A stretch of DNA of 64,000 bases from the NCBI RefSeq assembly GCF_023746615.1, contig NZ_CP082275.1:930001-994000 (forward strand). Direction: 5' to 3'. The notes beneath the pieces are model-generated. The model saw only the letters and a program-made list of their open reading frames with translations, had not been told where the DNA came from and ran no database searches. Position 1 is the stretch's first letter; the number at the start of each line of letters is the position of its first letter. A program made the position numbers and the translations under genes. This document shows positions 53,901-62,791 of this stretch, in pieces. The DNA is from Grimontia kaedaensis. Its GTDB lineage: Bacteria > Pseudomonadota > Gammaproteobacteria > Enterobacterales > Vibrionaceae.

Positions 53901-55756
53901 TCGCCTCTTAGTGTTTTCACATCACTAAACAATCGGTCGCATCTTGCATCTTCAGGCTGAACCGGATTTCCCGCCTCGACTTCCACTTTCGACCAAAACC
54001 GCTTGGGAAATTTCAGGAGGGCACGACCGCCTTCACGGCTGAAATAACTTCCCCATAAACCTTTCAATGCCATGGGTATGACCGGAACCGGTGATTGCTT
54101 CAAAATCAAGTCTATACCCCGTTTGAATGGCTGCATGTCACCATCAGATGTGAGCTGGCCTTCCGGGAAAATACACACTATCTCGCCGTCATTCAGTTGC
54201 TTTTTGACTTCCTTGAGTGCACAGCGTATGGAGCCACTGGTGATTTTGATAGGAATGACGCGGCTGGCTCGGAAGAAATAATTCAGCACGGGTAGGTGGT
54301 AGTAATCTTCGTCCATCACAAAGCGAATGGGACGCGGGCAAGCGCCAGCAAGAATCAAGGCATCAACATAGCTGACATGGTTACATACCAGTAATGCGCC
54401 GCCTTTTTCGGGAATGTTCTGAAGATTCTTGTGGGTCACACGGTAGAAGCTATGACTTAAGAACCAAATAACAAAGCGTAAAGCGAACAGTGGAACCTGC
54501 TTGCCGACATAGAGGGTGACAACAAGATTCAGCAGGGCGAGTACCAAGAAAAACTCGGGGATGCTGATGCCCACAACACCCAGAAGAACCATGGCGAGAA
54601 TGGCGCTGGTCACCATAAACAGAGCGTTATAGATGTTATTGGCGGCGATAACCTGTGAACGCTCACTATCTTCTGAACGTGCCTGCATCATGGAATACAG
54701 AGGAACAATAAAGATACCACCGAAGATGCCGATCAAGGTTAAATCGACAAACACCCACCACAGTGACGGGTCGGCAATAAATTCTACAAAGCTTGCCGCA
54801 GTTGAAGGCGCCGCAGGCGTCGAGAACATCAGGTGAATGCCAAAAATGGTTAAACCCAGTGCGCCAATCGGCACGATGCCCGGTTCAATACGATGGCCTG
54901 AAAGCTTGTCACAAAGCAAAGAGCCAACAGCAATCCCGACGGAGAAAAGTGTTAGTAAGAAGGATACAGTCGCTTCATTCCCGCCAAGGTGAAGCTTGGC
55001 GTAGTTGGGGAACTGAGTGAGATAGCTGGCACCGAGAAACCAAAACCAACTAATTCCGAGAATTGACTGAAGTACGACTTTGTCTTTACGGGCAATGGCC
55101 AGTGTGGTTTTCATCTGCCGGAGAGGAGAGAAACTGATTTTGAGAGAAGGGTTTCCGGCAGCTACCTCAGGAATAGAGCGGGCGCTCAAATAACCGAGCA
55201 CAGCAAACACCACCACAGAGACAGCAGCAATATCTCTTGCGCTATCTTGATTAGCGATGACACCAGCCACCATGGTACCAAGCAAAATCGCAAGAAATGT
55301 TCCCGTTTCAACCAAAGCATTACCCGAAACCAATTCCTGAGGCTTCAGGGTTTGCGGCAGCAAGGCGTATTTAACAGGGCCAAAAAACGCTGACTGTGTT
55401 CCCATCAAAAAGAGAAGAACCAATAGCGCCAAATAGCTTTCGTAAACAAAAGCAATGGCGGCGAGACTCATGATGCCAATTTCAAGTAATTTGACACCAC
55501 GGATGAATTGGGATTTCTCGAACTTATCGGCAAGCTCTCCGGCAAAAGCAGAGAACAGAAAAAAGGGGAGAATAAACAGGCCAGCAGCGAGGTTGATGAA
55601 AAGATCAGTACTTATCCCAATAACACCTGGGCCGGCAAAGGCAACGAGGATCAACAAGACATTCTTATAGACATTGTCGTTAAACGCGCCGAGTGCCTGA
55701 GTGATAAAGTAAGGCAGGAAACGTCGCTGTTTCAGAAGCCCGGTTTGGCTTGTCAT
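53891..55756 (-). CDS. MFS transporter fused to 1-acylglycerophosphate acyltransferase
   Basis: 621-aa fusion: an N-terminal twelve-segment MFS domain (residues about 1-400, LplT-like) and a C-terminal PlsC-type acyltransferase with the H-x4-D motif (CNHVSYVDALI) and FPEGQLTSDG. In enterobacteria LplT imports lysophospholipids and Aas re-acylates them; here transporter and acyltransferase are in one chain, and the AMP-binding domain of Aas is absent. It likely repairs lysophospholipids in the inner membrane. A TetR gene lies 17 bases upstream in the same operon. Confidence 0.88.
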   Translation of the reverse strand: MTSQTGLLKQRRFLPYFITQALGAFNDNVYKNVLLILVAFAGPGVIGISTDLFINLAAGLFILPFFLFSAFAGELADKFEKSQFIRGVKLLEIGIMSLAAIAFVYESYLALLVLLFLMGTQSAFFGPVKYALLPQTLKPQELVSGNALVETGTFLAILLGTMVAGVIANQDSARDIAAVSVVVFAVLGYLSARSIPEVAAGNPSLKISFSPLRQMKTTLAIARKDKVVLQSILGISWFWFLGASYLTQFPNYAKLHLGGNEATVSFLLTLFSVGIAVGSLLCDKLSGHRIEPGIVPIGALGLTIFGIHLMFSTPAAPSTAASFVEFIADPSLWWVFVDLTLIGIFGGIFIVPLYSMMQARSEDSERSQVIAANNIYNALFMVTSAILAMVLLGVVGISIPEFFLVLALLNLVVTLYVGKQVPLFALRFVIWFLSHSFYRVTHKNLQNIPEKGGALLVCNHVSYVDALILAGACPRPIRFVMDEDYYHLPVLNYFFRASRVIPIKITSGSIRCALKEVKKQLNDGEIVCIFPEGQLTSDGDMQPFKRGIDLILKQSPVPVIPMALKGLWGSYFSREGGRALLKFPKRFWSKVEVEAGNPVQPEDARCDRLFSDVKTLRGDYR

Positions 55757-55773
55757 CCTTTCCTTCCCGGCTC

Positions 55774-56373
55774 CTAAGCGTCTATCCAGCTCTTGAGGTA
55801 GCCTGTCAGTAGATTATCAATAAGCTCTGCGCCATTGACAGGCACTGAGGTGAAGAACTTGTCGTCAACTGCGAGCAGCGTGATGCCATGAACGCCCGCC
55901 CAGAGTACGCGGCTTGCCTCTACCACTTCCTCTTCACTTTTGGTTGGAGAAAGTTGCTTGAGCAAACTTTCCAGCATACCCGTCATACTTTGAATTCTGT
56001 CACTTTGCCAGTCAGGAAGCTTGTCGCCCTTCATGCTGTGCTCAAACACCAGTTGCCAACGATAAGGATTTTTTGAGGCAAACTCGAGGTAAAGGTGCGC
56101 GAGGGTAAAGAGGGCTTCACGGCAGTCAGAAGTGCCAGTTAGCTTTTGCTGGGCCTGATGACGTAAGTCATCAAGAGTACGAGCCACAACATGGAGTAGC
56201 AGAATATTGTAGCTGCCAAACACATTGACCAAGGTACTGGGTACATAACCGATTTGAGCAGCGACTTTTCGCAAACTCAGGTCATGATATGGCTGGGTGT
56301 TTAAGTACTCTTCAACACAGTTAAGCGTCATTTCTACCAGCTCTTCGCGGCTGTGGTCGTTCCTGCGTGCCAT
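55774..56373 (-). CDS. TetR/AcrR-family transcriptional regulator
   Basis: 199 aa. The N-terminal HTH is in LSLRKVAAQIGYVPSTLVNVFGSYNILLLHVV, typical of TetR although the usual Tyr-His-Phe is Val-Phe-Gly here. The C-terminal half (WQLVFEHSMKG, VLWAGVHGITLLA) resembles the TetR_C_33/WHG type. It is co-transcribed with the MFS-acyltransferase gene and probably controls it in response to a lipid or acyl ligand; this is inferred from position. Confidence 0.88.
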   Translation of the reverse strand: MARRNDHSREELVEMTLNCVEEYLNTQPYHDLSLRKVAAQIGYVPSTLVNVFGSYNILLLHVVARTLDDLRHQAQQKLTGTSDCREALFTLAHLYLEFASKNPYRWQLVFEHSMKGDKLPDWQSDRIQSMTGMLESLLKQLSPTKSEEEVVEASRVLWAGVHGITLLAVDDKFFTSVPVNGAELIDNLLTGYLKSWIDA

Positions 56374-56494
56374 TACTTCTGCTGCAAATAGTGAACAATG
56401 TTCGATATTCTAGGAGTGGGGGCGTGAAAGGGCAAGTTACGAGCCTCTCAGTTTAGCTAAATGCCAACAACTGAGAGGCTTTGAAAGCAAAAGC

Positions 56495-56890
56495 TTAGCT
56501 GAAACGTTCGGCGTTTTTGATAGAAACCTGATCATTGAGCGTCCAAAAATCGTAAATCACGCCAATGATGAAGAAGCCGCCAGTGAATAGGTAGATGATG
56601 CCAGTCACCCATTTACCCATGTACATACGGTGAATACCGAAAATACCGAGGAAGGTCAGCAATATCCAAGCGACAGAGTAATCAACTTGTCCACTGTTAA
56701 AACGAAGGTCTGCTTCGCGATCCATTGACGGGATCAGAAACAGGTCAATTAACCAGCCAATACCCAGTAGCCCGAGCGTAAAGAGCCAGATGGTTCCTGT
56801 CACAGGCTTACCGTAATAAAAACGGTGTGCACCGAGAAAACCGAAGATCCATAAAATGTACCCGACGGTTTTACTGTGTGTATCGTTCAT
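56495..56890 (-). CDS. TM2-domain membrane protein
   Basis: 131-aa membrane protein with two TM2-type units: GYILWIFGFLGAHRFYYGK with TIWLFTLGLLGIGWLIDLFLIP, then ILLTFLGIFGIHRMYMGKW with GIIYLFTGGFFIIGVIYDFW. The doubled pattern of helix-G-x-HRxYxGK is clear. Function of TM2 proteins in bacteria is unknown. It stands alone; the 279-base gap before the Tim44-like gene shows no further gene. Confidence 0.85.
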   Translation of the reverse strand: MNDTHSKTVGYILWIFGFLGAHRFYYGKPVTGTIWLFTLGLLGIGWLIDLFLIPSMDREADLRFNSGQVDYSVAWILLTFLGIFGIHRMYMGKWVTGIIYLFTGGFFIIGVIYDFWTLNDQVSIKNAERFS

Positions 56891-57169
56891 CGCATCAACC
56901 TTTGTTTATTTTATCTCTGTGAATATGGACTGCATTGTAAGGCAGTCGTTCCCTAGAGAGCGCTATCTCCTCAATGGTTTACCGCATTTTTATTAAAAAG
57001 TCGCCAAAAGGAGAAATCTTGCTCGCAGTTACGTATTGCTGTTTAAGCAAAATTTAAACGATTGGTAACATATTCGCCCGTAACAAGGTTTGACTTTCCG
57101 TGCTGCTGACATAGCATGAAAGTACCTTACGCTTGTTGCGTTATTTGACATTGAAACAAAAGGTTTACA

Positions 57170-58063
57170 ATGAAACGCTTTTTTACTCTGTTCGCGCTGA
57201 TGTTCTTGATGGTGGTATCCGCACCACATGCTGAGGCGAAGAAGTTCGGTGGCGGTAAGTCTTTCGGCAAAAGCTTTAAGACGGCGCCAGCGCCAAAATC
57301 ACAACCTACCAACACTAATTCTATCAATAAGCAGAACGATCCTGCGGCTGCAGCGAAGTCGTCTTCTAAGAAAGGCTTAATGGGCGGTTTACTAGGTGGT
57401 CTGCTGGCTGGTGGACTGATCGCAGCCATGATGGGTGGTGCATTTGAAGGCTTCCAAATCATGGATTTCCTGATTATCGCACTGATCGCATTCGTGCTGT
57501 TTAAGATCTTCAAGAGCTTGATGGCGGCGAAGAACGGTTCGATGAACCGACCGCAACAACAGGCTTACGCTGGTGGCCAAGAACCGCAAAACAAAGGTTA
57601 CTACCACGAGCAACAGCAGCCTCAGTTCCGCGAGTCAACAGCGGCATCTTCGACGGGTGGCTTTGGTGCAGTGAATAACGATGTACCGTTCAATTTCCCG
57701 CCGAACTTCGATATGGCCGGTTTTGTAAACGGTGCGCGTGAGCACTATCGTATTCTGCAAGGTGCATGGAACCACAACCAGCTTGAAACCATTCAGGAAT
57801 ACGTGACGCCTGAGCTTTATAACGATCTGGCTGAAGAGCGCCGTAAGCTGGAAGGCGAGCAGCACACTGAAGTCATGTATGTCGATGCGGAAATCGTGCG
57901 CGCTGATTACGACAGCAAATGCGCCCAACTCAGCCTGCAATTCAGTGGCCGCTACACTGACCGTCAGGAAGGTATTGAAGAAGACATTACTGATATTTGG
58001 CACCTTGAGCGAGATATGACGCAACCAAACGCACCTTGGTTGATTGTTGGTATCCAAGCTTAA
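57170..58063 (+). CDS. Tim44-like domain protein
   Basis: 297 aa. Signal peptide MKRFFTLFALMFLMVVSAPHAEA, a Gly/Lys/Ser-rich stretch (KKFGGGKSFGKSF), a Gly-rich hydrophobic region (GLMGGLLGGLLAGG) with a membrane helix near 100-115, a Gln-rich linker, then a C-terminal Tim44-like domain (about 165-297, FVNGAREHYRILQGAWN and DLAEERRKLEG). Bacterial members are membrane proteins of unclear role. A terminator follows. Confidence 0.88.
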   Translation: MKRFFTLFALMFLMVVSAPHAEAKKFGGGKSFGKSFKTAPAPKSQPTNTNSINKQNDPAAAAKSSSKKGLMGGLLGGLLAGGLIAAMMGGAFEGFQIMDFLIIALIAFVLFKIFKSLMAAKNGSMNRPQQQAYAGGQEPQNKGYYHEQQQPQFRESTAASSTGGFGAVNNDVPFNFPPNFDMAGFVNGAREHYRILQGAWNHNQLETIQEYVTPELYNDLAEERRKLEGEQHTEVMYVDAEIVRADYDSKCAQLSLQFSGRYTDRQEGIEEDITDIWHLERDMTQPNAPWLIVGIQA

Positions 58064-58089
58064 TCAGACAGTTATTTCCCCCCTGAGAA

Positions 58090-58117
58090 GAGCAGCCCAA
58101 GTGGCTGCTCTTTTTTT
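58090..58117 (+). terminator. Terminator after the Tim44-like gene
   Basis: GAGCAGCC / GGCTGCTC stem followed by TTTTTTT. Confidence 0.92.
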
Positions 58118-58223
58118 GTTCACCATTATTGAACAATAACTTCAATGATTCCCGTTAGCTTATTTGTTAATTCACAGTTACATTGGCGGAAACGACTTCA
58201 AATAAATATCGAGAAACAACAAC

Positions 58224-59411
58224 GTGGAACGCTTTAGAACTCCCGCCCATCTTCTTATTGCAATGGCTTTTATCATGGCCATGGCGTTTTCTGTCTGGAA
58301 CGTATTACTCAACAATTTTGTGGTAGAAAAAGCCGCGTTTACCGGTAAAGAGATCGGTCTGCTGCAAAGTTTGCGTGAAGTCCCTGGTTTCCTGGCGTTT
58401 ACGGCGATTTACCTCTTGTTGTTTATCAAAGAACAACGCTTTGCCTTGCTATTTCTGGCGGTGATGTGTCTCGGTGTTGCCGTGACAGGCTGGTTTCCAA
58501 CGGTGTGGGGACTGTATTTGACCACGATTGTGATGTCGATTGGCTTTCACTATTTCGAAACGGTTAACCAGTCTCTGACTTTACAGTGGATAGATAAAGA
58601 CAAAAGCGCACACTTCATGGGACAGGTGTTGGCCTGGAAAGGCGCTGCAAGCCTTGTCGCTTATGCTGCAGTTTGGCTATTGATGGAATGGATGGCGGTC
58701 AGTTACAACACAGTTTATATGCTGTTTGGCTTTGTCAGTTTGGTGGCAGTGCTTGTGCTGTGGGCGATATTTCCTTCCTTTGAAAGCCCGCACGTTCAGA
58801 CCCGAAGGCTGATTCTTCGCAAAAGATATTGGCTTTATTACGGTCTGACTTTTCTCAGTGGGGCTCGTCGTCAGATCTTCATCGTTTTTGCCGGCTTCAT
58901 GATGGTTGAAAAGTTTGGGTATTCCGTGGGTGATGTCAGTCTGCTGTTTATCGTCAACTATCTCTTCAACATGCTGTTTGCGGCCAAAATTGGTGCCTGG
59001 ATTGGCAGGGTAGGCGAACGACGCGCCCTGACTGTGGAATATGTCGGATTGGCATGTGTGTTTACCGGCTATGCCTTTGTGGAAAGTGCAGCGATGGCGG
59101 GTGTGTTATACGTTGTAGACCATCTGTTCTTTGCCATGGCGATCGCGATTAAAACCTACTTCCAGAAGATTGCGGACCCGGAAGACATTGCATCTACGGC
59201 AGGTGTTAGCTTTACCATTAATCACATTGCGGCGGTAGTGATTCCTGCAGCTTTGGGTGTGGTGTGGTTGTACTCACCAACAACAGTCTTCTTAGTTGGT
59301 ACCGGCCTTGCATTGGGGTCACTGACTTTGTCGAGAATGGTGCCTTTGACACCAGAATCTGGTAATGAAGTCAGTTTCTTAGGTCGAAAACGTGCTCAGG
59401 ATGTGGCGTGA
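58224..59411 (+). CDS. MFS transporter
   Basis: 395-aa protein with twelve predicted membrane segments and a long central loop. The first helices (LLIAMAFIMAMAFSVWNVLL, LLQSLREVPGFLAF) are MFS-like, but no substrate-specific motif is seen. The GTG start has only a weak GAGAAAC upstream. It stands as a single gene between a terminator and a small TIGR02647 gene, which may share its transcript. Confidence 0.85.
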   Translation: MERFRTPAHLLIAMAFIMAMAFSVWNVLLNNFVVEKAAFTGKEIGLLQSLREVPGFLAFTAIYLLLFIKEQRFALLFLAVMCLGVAVTGWFPTVWGLYLTTIVMSIGFHYFETVNQSLTLQWIDKDKSAHFMGQVLAWKGAASLVAYAAVWLLMEWMAVSYNTVYMLFGFVSLVAVLVLWAIFPSFESPHVQTRRLILRKRYWLYYGLTFLSGARRQIFIVFAGFMMVEKFGYSVGDVSLLFIVNYLFNMLFAAKIGAWIGRVGERRALTVEYVGLACVFTGYAFVESAAMAGVLYVVDHLFFAMAIAIKTYFQKIADPEDIASTAGVSFTINHIAAVVIPAALGVVWLYSPTTVFLVGTGLALGSLTLSRMVPLTPESGNEVSFLGRKRAQDVA

Positions 59412-59541
59412 TTCAAACTTCTGTCTATTTGTAGCTGCTTGATTGTGCTGATCGATCAGTTCTTGATCTCGGCACAAATTCTATGTGGCACGACCAACTA
59501 TATTCAAGAGTAACGAAACACGGATAAATGTTGGAGGCGCT

Positions 59542-59784
59542 ATGTCATTTACGTCTGAACTGGTTGACGAAATGAACGTCCTGGTGAAGTTTTCTCGTTC
59601 TTCTGATCTCATGGGTATCAAGGTTCACAGTGATGCGGATCCTGATATTGTTGCTGCAACAGAACGCCTTTATGACAAAAAGCTGATCACTGCAAAAGAC
59701 GGTGGTTATTTAACTTCGATTGGTCGAGATGCGGTAGAGCATGCAAAAGAAGCGTTGCGCATACTAAAATCACACCCTGAATAA
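59542..59784 (+). CDS. TIGR02647 family small protein
   Basis: 80-aa protein. The frame opens at 59485, but ATG 59542 with GGAGG nine bases upstream is clearly the start (MSFTSELVDEMNVLVKF). The winged-helix-like pattern AATERLYDKKLITAKDGGYLTSIGRDAVEHA matches the conserved TIGR02647 family of gammaproteobacteria, suggested to be DNA-binding but of unproven function. A terminator shared with the convergent symporter gene follows. Confidence 0.88.
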   Translation: MSFTSELVDEMNVLVKFSRSSDLMGIKVHSDADPDIVAATERLYDKKLITAKDGGYLTSIGRDAVEHAKEALRILKSHPE

Positions 59785-59805
59785 GCCGGGACACACCTAA
59801 AAAGT

Positions 59806-59831
59806 AAGGGAGCCTATCGGCTCCCTTTTTA
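59806..59831. terminator. Bidirectional terminator
   Basis: AAGGGAGCC-TATC-GGCTCCCTT followed by TTT. It lies between the convergent TIGR02647 and alanine-symporter genes and can serve both. Confidence 0.9.
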
Positions 59832-59871
59832 GATGTTGTGTTTCTTGGGTCTGTTGACCTTTTGTATTAGA

Positions 59872-61296
59872 TTACCAAACGTCTTTGTCGATCTGCTTGT
59901 CCAGTTTCGGGAACTTGGTGCGGTCGAACGTTGGCTTTTTGCCTTCTTTACGCTGGGTTTCATAGTCTTTAAGCAGCGCAAACACGATGCCAGACAGCGC
60001 AAGAATTGCCGCAAGGTTGATGAGAGCCATCATACCCATCGACAGGTCTGCAAATGCCCAAACCGTCGGTAAATCAACAACAGCGCCGATCACTACCATT
60101 GCCAGTACAGCAACACGGTAGACATTAATGGCCTTTTTGCTTTTGAAGATGTACTCGATGTTTGATTCACCGTACGAGTAGTTGGCAATCAACGAGGTGA
60201 ATGCAAACAGCAGAATGGCGATAGCAATAAAGCCTGCACCCCAAGTACCCACTTCTTTAACCAGAGCAGCTTGGGTCAGTGCAATGCCGGTGACACCGCT
60301 GTTAGAGTCCAGCATACCTGATAGCAGGATGATAGATGCGGTTGCGGTACAGATAACGATGGTATCGATAAACACGCCCAGCATTTGCACATAGCCTTGC
60401 GCCACTGGGTGGTTAGGGCGGGTGGTTGCTGTCGCTGCTGCGTTAGGTGCAGAACCCATACCTGCTTCGTTTGAGAACAGACCACGTTTGATACCTTGCA
60501 TCATGGCTGCACCAATCGCACCGCCTGCTGCTTGCTCAAAGCCAAGCGCACTACCGATGATGGTGCCGAACACGTCTGGAAGCATCGTGATGTTGATGCC
60601 GATAACGTAGAAAGCCACAACCAAGTAACCGATCGCCATAAATGGCACAATCAGCTCGGCCACTTTGGCGACAGAACGCATACCACCAAAGATGATAGGT
60701 GCTGTTGCCAGCGCTAGAATGACACCTACCCAAGTGTTATCAGTGCCGAAAGCAGTGTTCATCGCCGCAGCGATAGAGTTTGACTGAACGCCATTGAATG
60801 CCAGACCAAACGCGATGATCAAACAGATAGCAAAGGCGATGCCCAACCAACGCTGACCCAAGCCCTTCTCAATGTAGTAGGCTGGTCCACCACGGAAGGT
60901 GTTGTCTTTGTGATTGATTTTGTAAGCCTGTGCCAGTGTAGATTCCACAAAGCTGGTAGACATACCTACCAGTGCAGTAATCCACATCCAGAACACTGCA
61001 CCTGGGCCACCAAGGTAAATAGCCACAGCAACACCTGCCATGTTACCCGTACCCACGCGAGCTGCGAGACTGGTGCTGAATGCCTGGAATGAGGAGATAC
61101 CACCGTCGGCACCTTCACGGCTACCTTTGATGAGCTCAAACATGTGTCCGAAAGAGCGGAATTGGAGGAAACCGGTGCGGAAAGTGAAGTAAAGACCAGC
61201 GCCGATCAAAAGGTAAATAAGCACGCTTCCCCACAACAAGCCATTCCCGGCGTCGACAAAGGAAACGAATAGTTCTTTTAGTTCCGTCATATACAA
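59872..61296 (-). CDS. Sodium:alanine/glycine symporter (AGCS family)
   Basis: 474-aa inner-membrane transporter. Family marks are FRTGFLQFRSFGHMF, GTGNMAGVAVAIYLGGPGAVFWMW, FRGGPAYYIEKGLG, and GLFSNEAGMGSAPNAAATA, all standard for AGCS permeases that import alanine or glycine with Na+. The first helix follows ELKELFVSFVDAGNG. The start ATG 61296 is used; ATG 61290 is also possible. A roughly 200-base leader with nested hairpins lies upstream, suggesting RNA-level control. Confidence 0.95.
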   Translation of the reverse strand: MYMTELKELFVSFVDAGNGLLWGSVLIYLLIGAGLYFTFRTGFLQFRSFGHMFELIKGSREGADGGISSFQAFSTSLAARVGTGNMAGVAVAIYLGGPGAVFWMWITALVGMSTSFVESTLAQAYKINHKDNTFRGGPAYYIEKGLGQRWLGIAFAICLIIAFGLAFNGVQSNSIAAAMNTAFGTDNTWVGVILALATAPIIFGGMRSVAKVAELIVPFMAIGYLVVAFYVIGINITMLPDVFGTIIGSALGFEQAAGGAIGAAMMQGIKRGLFSNEAGMGSAPNAAATATTRPNHPVAQGYVQMLGVFIDTIVICTATASIILLSGMLDSNSGVTGIALTQAALVKEVGTWGAGFIAIAILLFAFTSLIANYSYGESNIEYIFKSKKAINVYRVAVLAMVVIGAVVDLPTVWAFADLSMGMMALINLAAILALSGIVFALLKDYETQRKEGKKPTFDRTKFPKLDKQIDKDVW

Positions 61297-61372
61297 ACTC
61301 TACTGTCGTCAAATTTAAAGTGGCAGTTGAGTGAGAAGGAGGAGACAAGGGATCTGAAACTTCCTTTTCAGC

Positions 61373-61421
61373 TCTCTGCCTCGGACAAATAACTTGTCCT
61401 GGCGACGCTTCCGTGCAGAGA
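61373..61421 (-). promoter_or_regulatory. Structured leader RNA upstream of the alanine symporter
   Basis: TCTCTGC and GCAGAGA (61373-61379 with 61415-61421) pair around a hairpin GGACAA/TTGTCC (61383-61399). Further CTGGC/GCCAG pairing competes with it, and CTGAAA/TTTCAG follows downstream. It does not show the glycine-riboswitch consensus that some AGCS genes carry. The 61422-61705 stretch beyond it has no gene. Confidence 0.45.
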
Positions 61422-61705
61422 TTACAGCCAGCAGACTTGCGCTTCGATTGCGCTACTTACAAATCCATTTGAGCATGATCTGTGGCCGTTTTTTGCTCTC
61501 TTGATGTCAAGATAAGCAAATAAAGCGGCGGGATAATACTCCAAAATTGATCTTCTGGCATCTGTAAATTTCACTAAAAGATTAAATGTTAGGCAAATAG
61601 TTTACTAAAAGGATGCTTTTGCAACATTATTTACTATCAACGTTAACATTTTTGAAAGGGGAATCTAGCCGCTAAATCGAGGGAGTTAGAAGACGTTACT
61701 GAGAG

Positions 61706-61867
61706 TTAATCGTTTGCTTTCGACACTTTTCGTTCAAGGTCAGATCTGACGATCTCCAGTGCTTTTAATGCTATCTCAGGATCGACCTCATTGCTTTCCA
61801 AAAGGTAGATTAAATCAACAGCAAGTTTGATTTCATCAGGGGCATTTTCCAGTCCTGATTGACTCAT
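61706..61867 (-). CDS. ybaM: YbaM family small protein (DUF2496)
   Basis: 53 aa, shorter than typical cut-offs. It reads MSQSGLENAPDEIKLAVDLI and YLLESNEVDPEIALKALEIV, then RSDLERKVSKAND, close in pattern to YbaM (LENAPDDVKLAVDLI...LLE). Its ATG overlaps the HDAC stop by four bases (ATGA). In E. coli ybaM follows priC, and here only the HDAC gene is inserted between them. Function unknown. Confidence 0.9.
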   Translation of the reverse strand: MSQSGLENAPDEIKLAVDLIYLLESNEVDPEIALKALEIVRSDLERKVSKAND

Positions 61868-62784
61868 GATTCTTTACTCCAATTTGGAAAATAGATATTG
61901 AATGCTGCTTTTATCAATTCGGCATGAAGCGGAACCAAAGCACTTTGTTCTGTACGATACCCGCCGCCGATAACAGCGGCTATAGGAATGCCATGTTGGT
62001 GACAAGCTTCCATTACCGCTTTATCTCTCTCTGCAATCCCGTGTTGGCAAACATTCATATAGCCGAGCTCATCATCTGCATGAATATCAACGCCCGCATC
62101 ATATATCACCATGTCGGGCTGGTGTTGGGCGATAGCAAGTTTTAGTACAGGCACGAACTCAGAAAGGTAAGTGTGTGATTCGACTCCGATAGGCATAGGG
62201 ATATCAATATCTGAGTCTGGCTTTCTCGATGGGAAGTTTTTGTCGCAGTGCACCGAAAGAGTAATGATATCCTCCCTCCCTTGAGCGAGTGTCGCTGTGC
62301 CGTCGCCATGGTGTACATCGCAATCGACGATAAGTACCTTTTCTATGCTGGGATAAGAAAGCGCTTGGTCAGATGCCAGAATTAAATCATTAAAAAGGCA
62401 AAAACCACTGCCGAAGTCTTTATGCGAGTGATGGTATCCACCAGTAAGGTGAACAGCGACACCGTGCTCAATGGCTTTATCGACGGTGAGCGTGGTTCCT
62501 CCCAGTGATGTGAGGCTACGTTGTATTAGTGCTTTACTCCAGGGGAATCCAATTCTTCGCATCTTTACCAGAGGTAAAGAACCACTGACCAAAGCATTAA
62601 CATAGTCTTCATCATGGATGCGCTTGAGGCGTTCGCTATCGAGTGGTGTTGGTTGGAAGGTCTTAACTGGCCAGCCCATTTCATCAATGTGTTCTTTGAG
62701 CAGCCGGTATTTTTGTAGCGGATACCTGTGACCTTCAGGCAATGGAAAGTTTGAATAAATGGGATGATAAATAATCGGCAACAT
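61864..62784 (-). CDS. Histone deacetylase superfamily (acetylpolyamine amidohydrolase-like) protein
   Basis: Zinc hydrolase of the class II deacetylase type, 306 aa. The frame is open from 62946, but ATG 62784 (MLPIIYHPIYSNFPLPEGH) starts seven bases after priC and gives the family N-terminus. Active-site segments are GGYHHSHKDFGSGFCLFND and VLIVDCDVHHGDGTA, then IYDAGVDIHADDELG. The substrate (acetylated lysine or polyamine) cannot be told. Operon order priC-HDAC-ybaM. Confidence 0.92.
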   Translation of the reverse strand: MLPIIYHPIYSNFPLPEGHRYPLQKYRLLKEHIDEMGWPVKTFQPTPLDSERLKRIHDEDYVNALVSGSLPLVKMRRIGFPWSKALIQRSLTSLGGTTLTVDKAIEHGVAVHLTGGYHHSHKDFGSGFCLFNDLILASDQALSYPSIEKVLIVDCDVHHGDGTATLAQGREDIITLSVHCDKNFPSRKPDSDIDIPMPIGVESHTYLSEFVPVLKLAIAQHQPDMVIYDAGVDIHADDELGYMNVCQHGIAERDKAVMEACHQHGIPIAAVIGGGYRTEQSALVPLHAELIKAAFNIYFPNWSKES

Positions 62785-62791
62785 TAGAGCT

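Noticed and set aside
61300..61500. Glycine riboswitch upstream of the alanine symporter
   Set aside because: The conserved ACCGAAGG and CTCAGG parts are not found on the minus strand.
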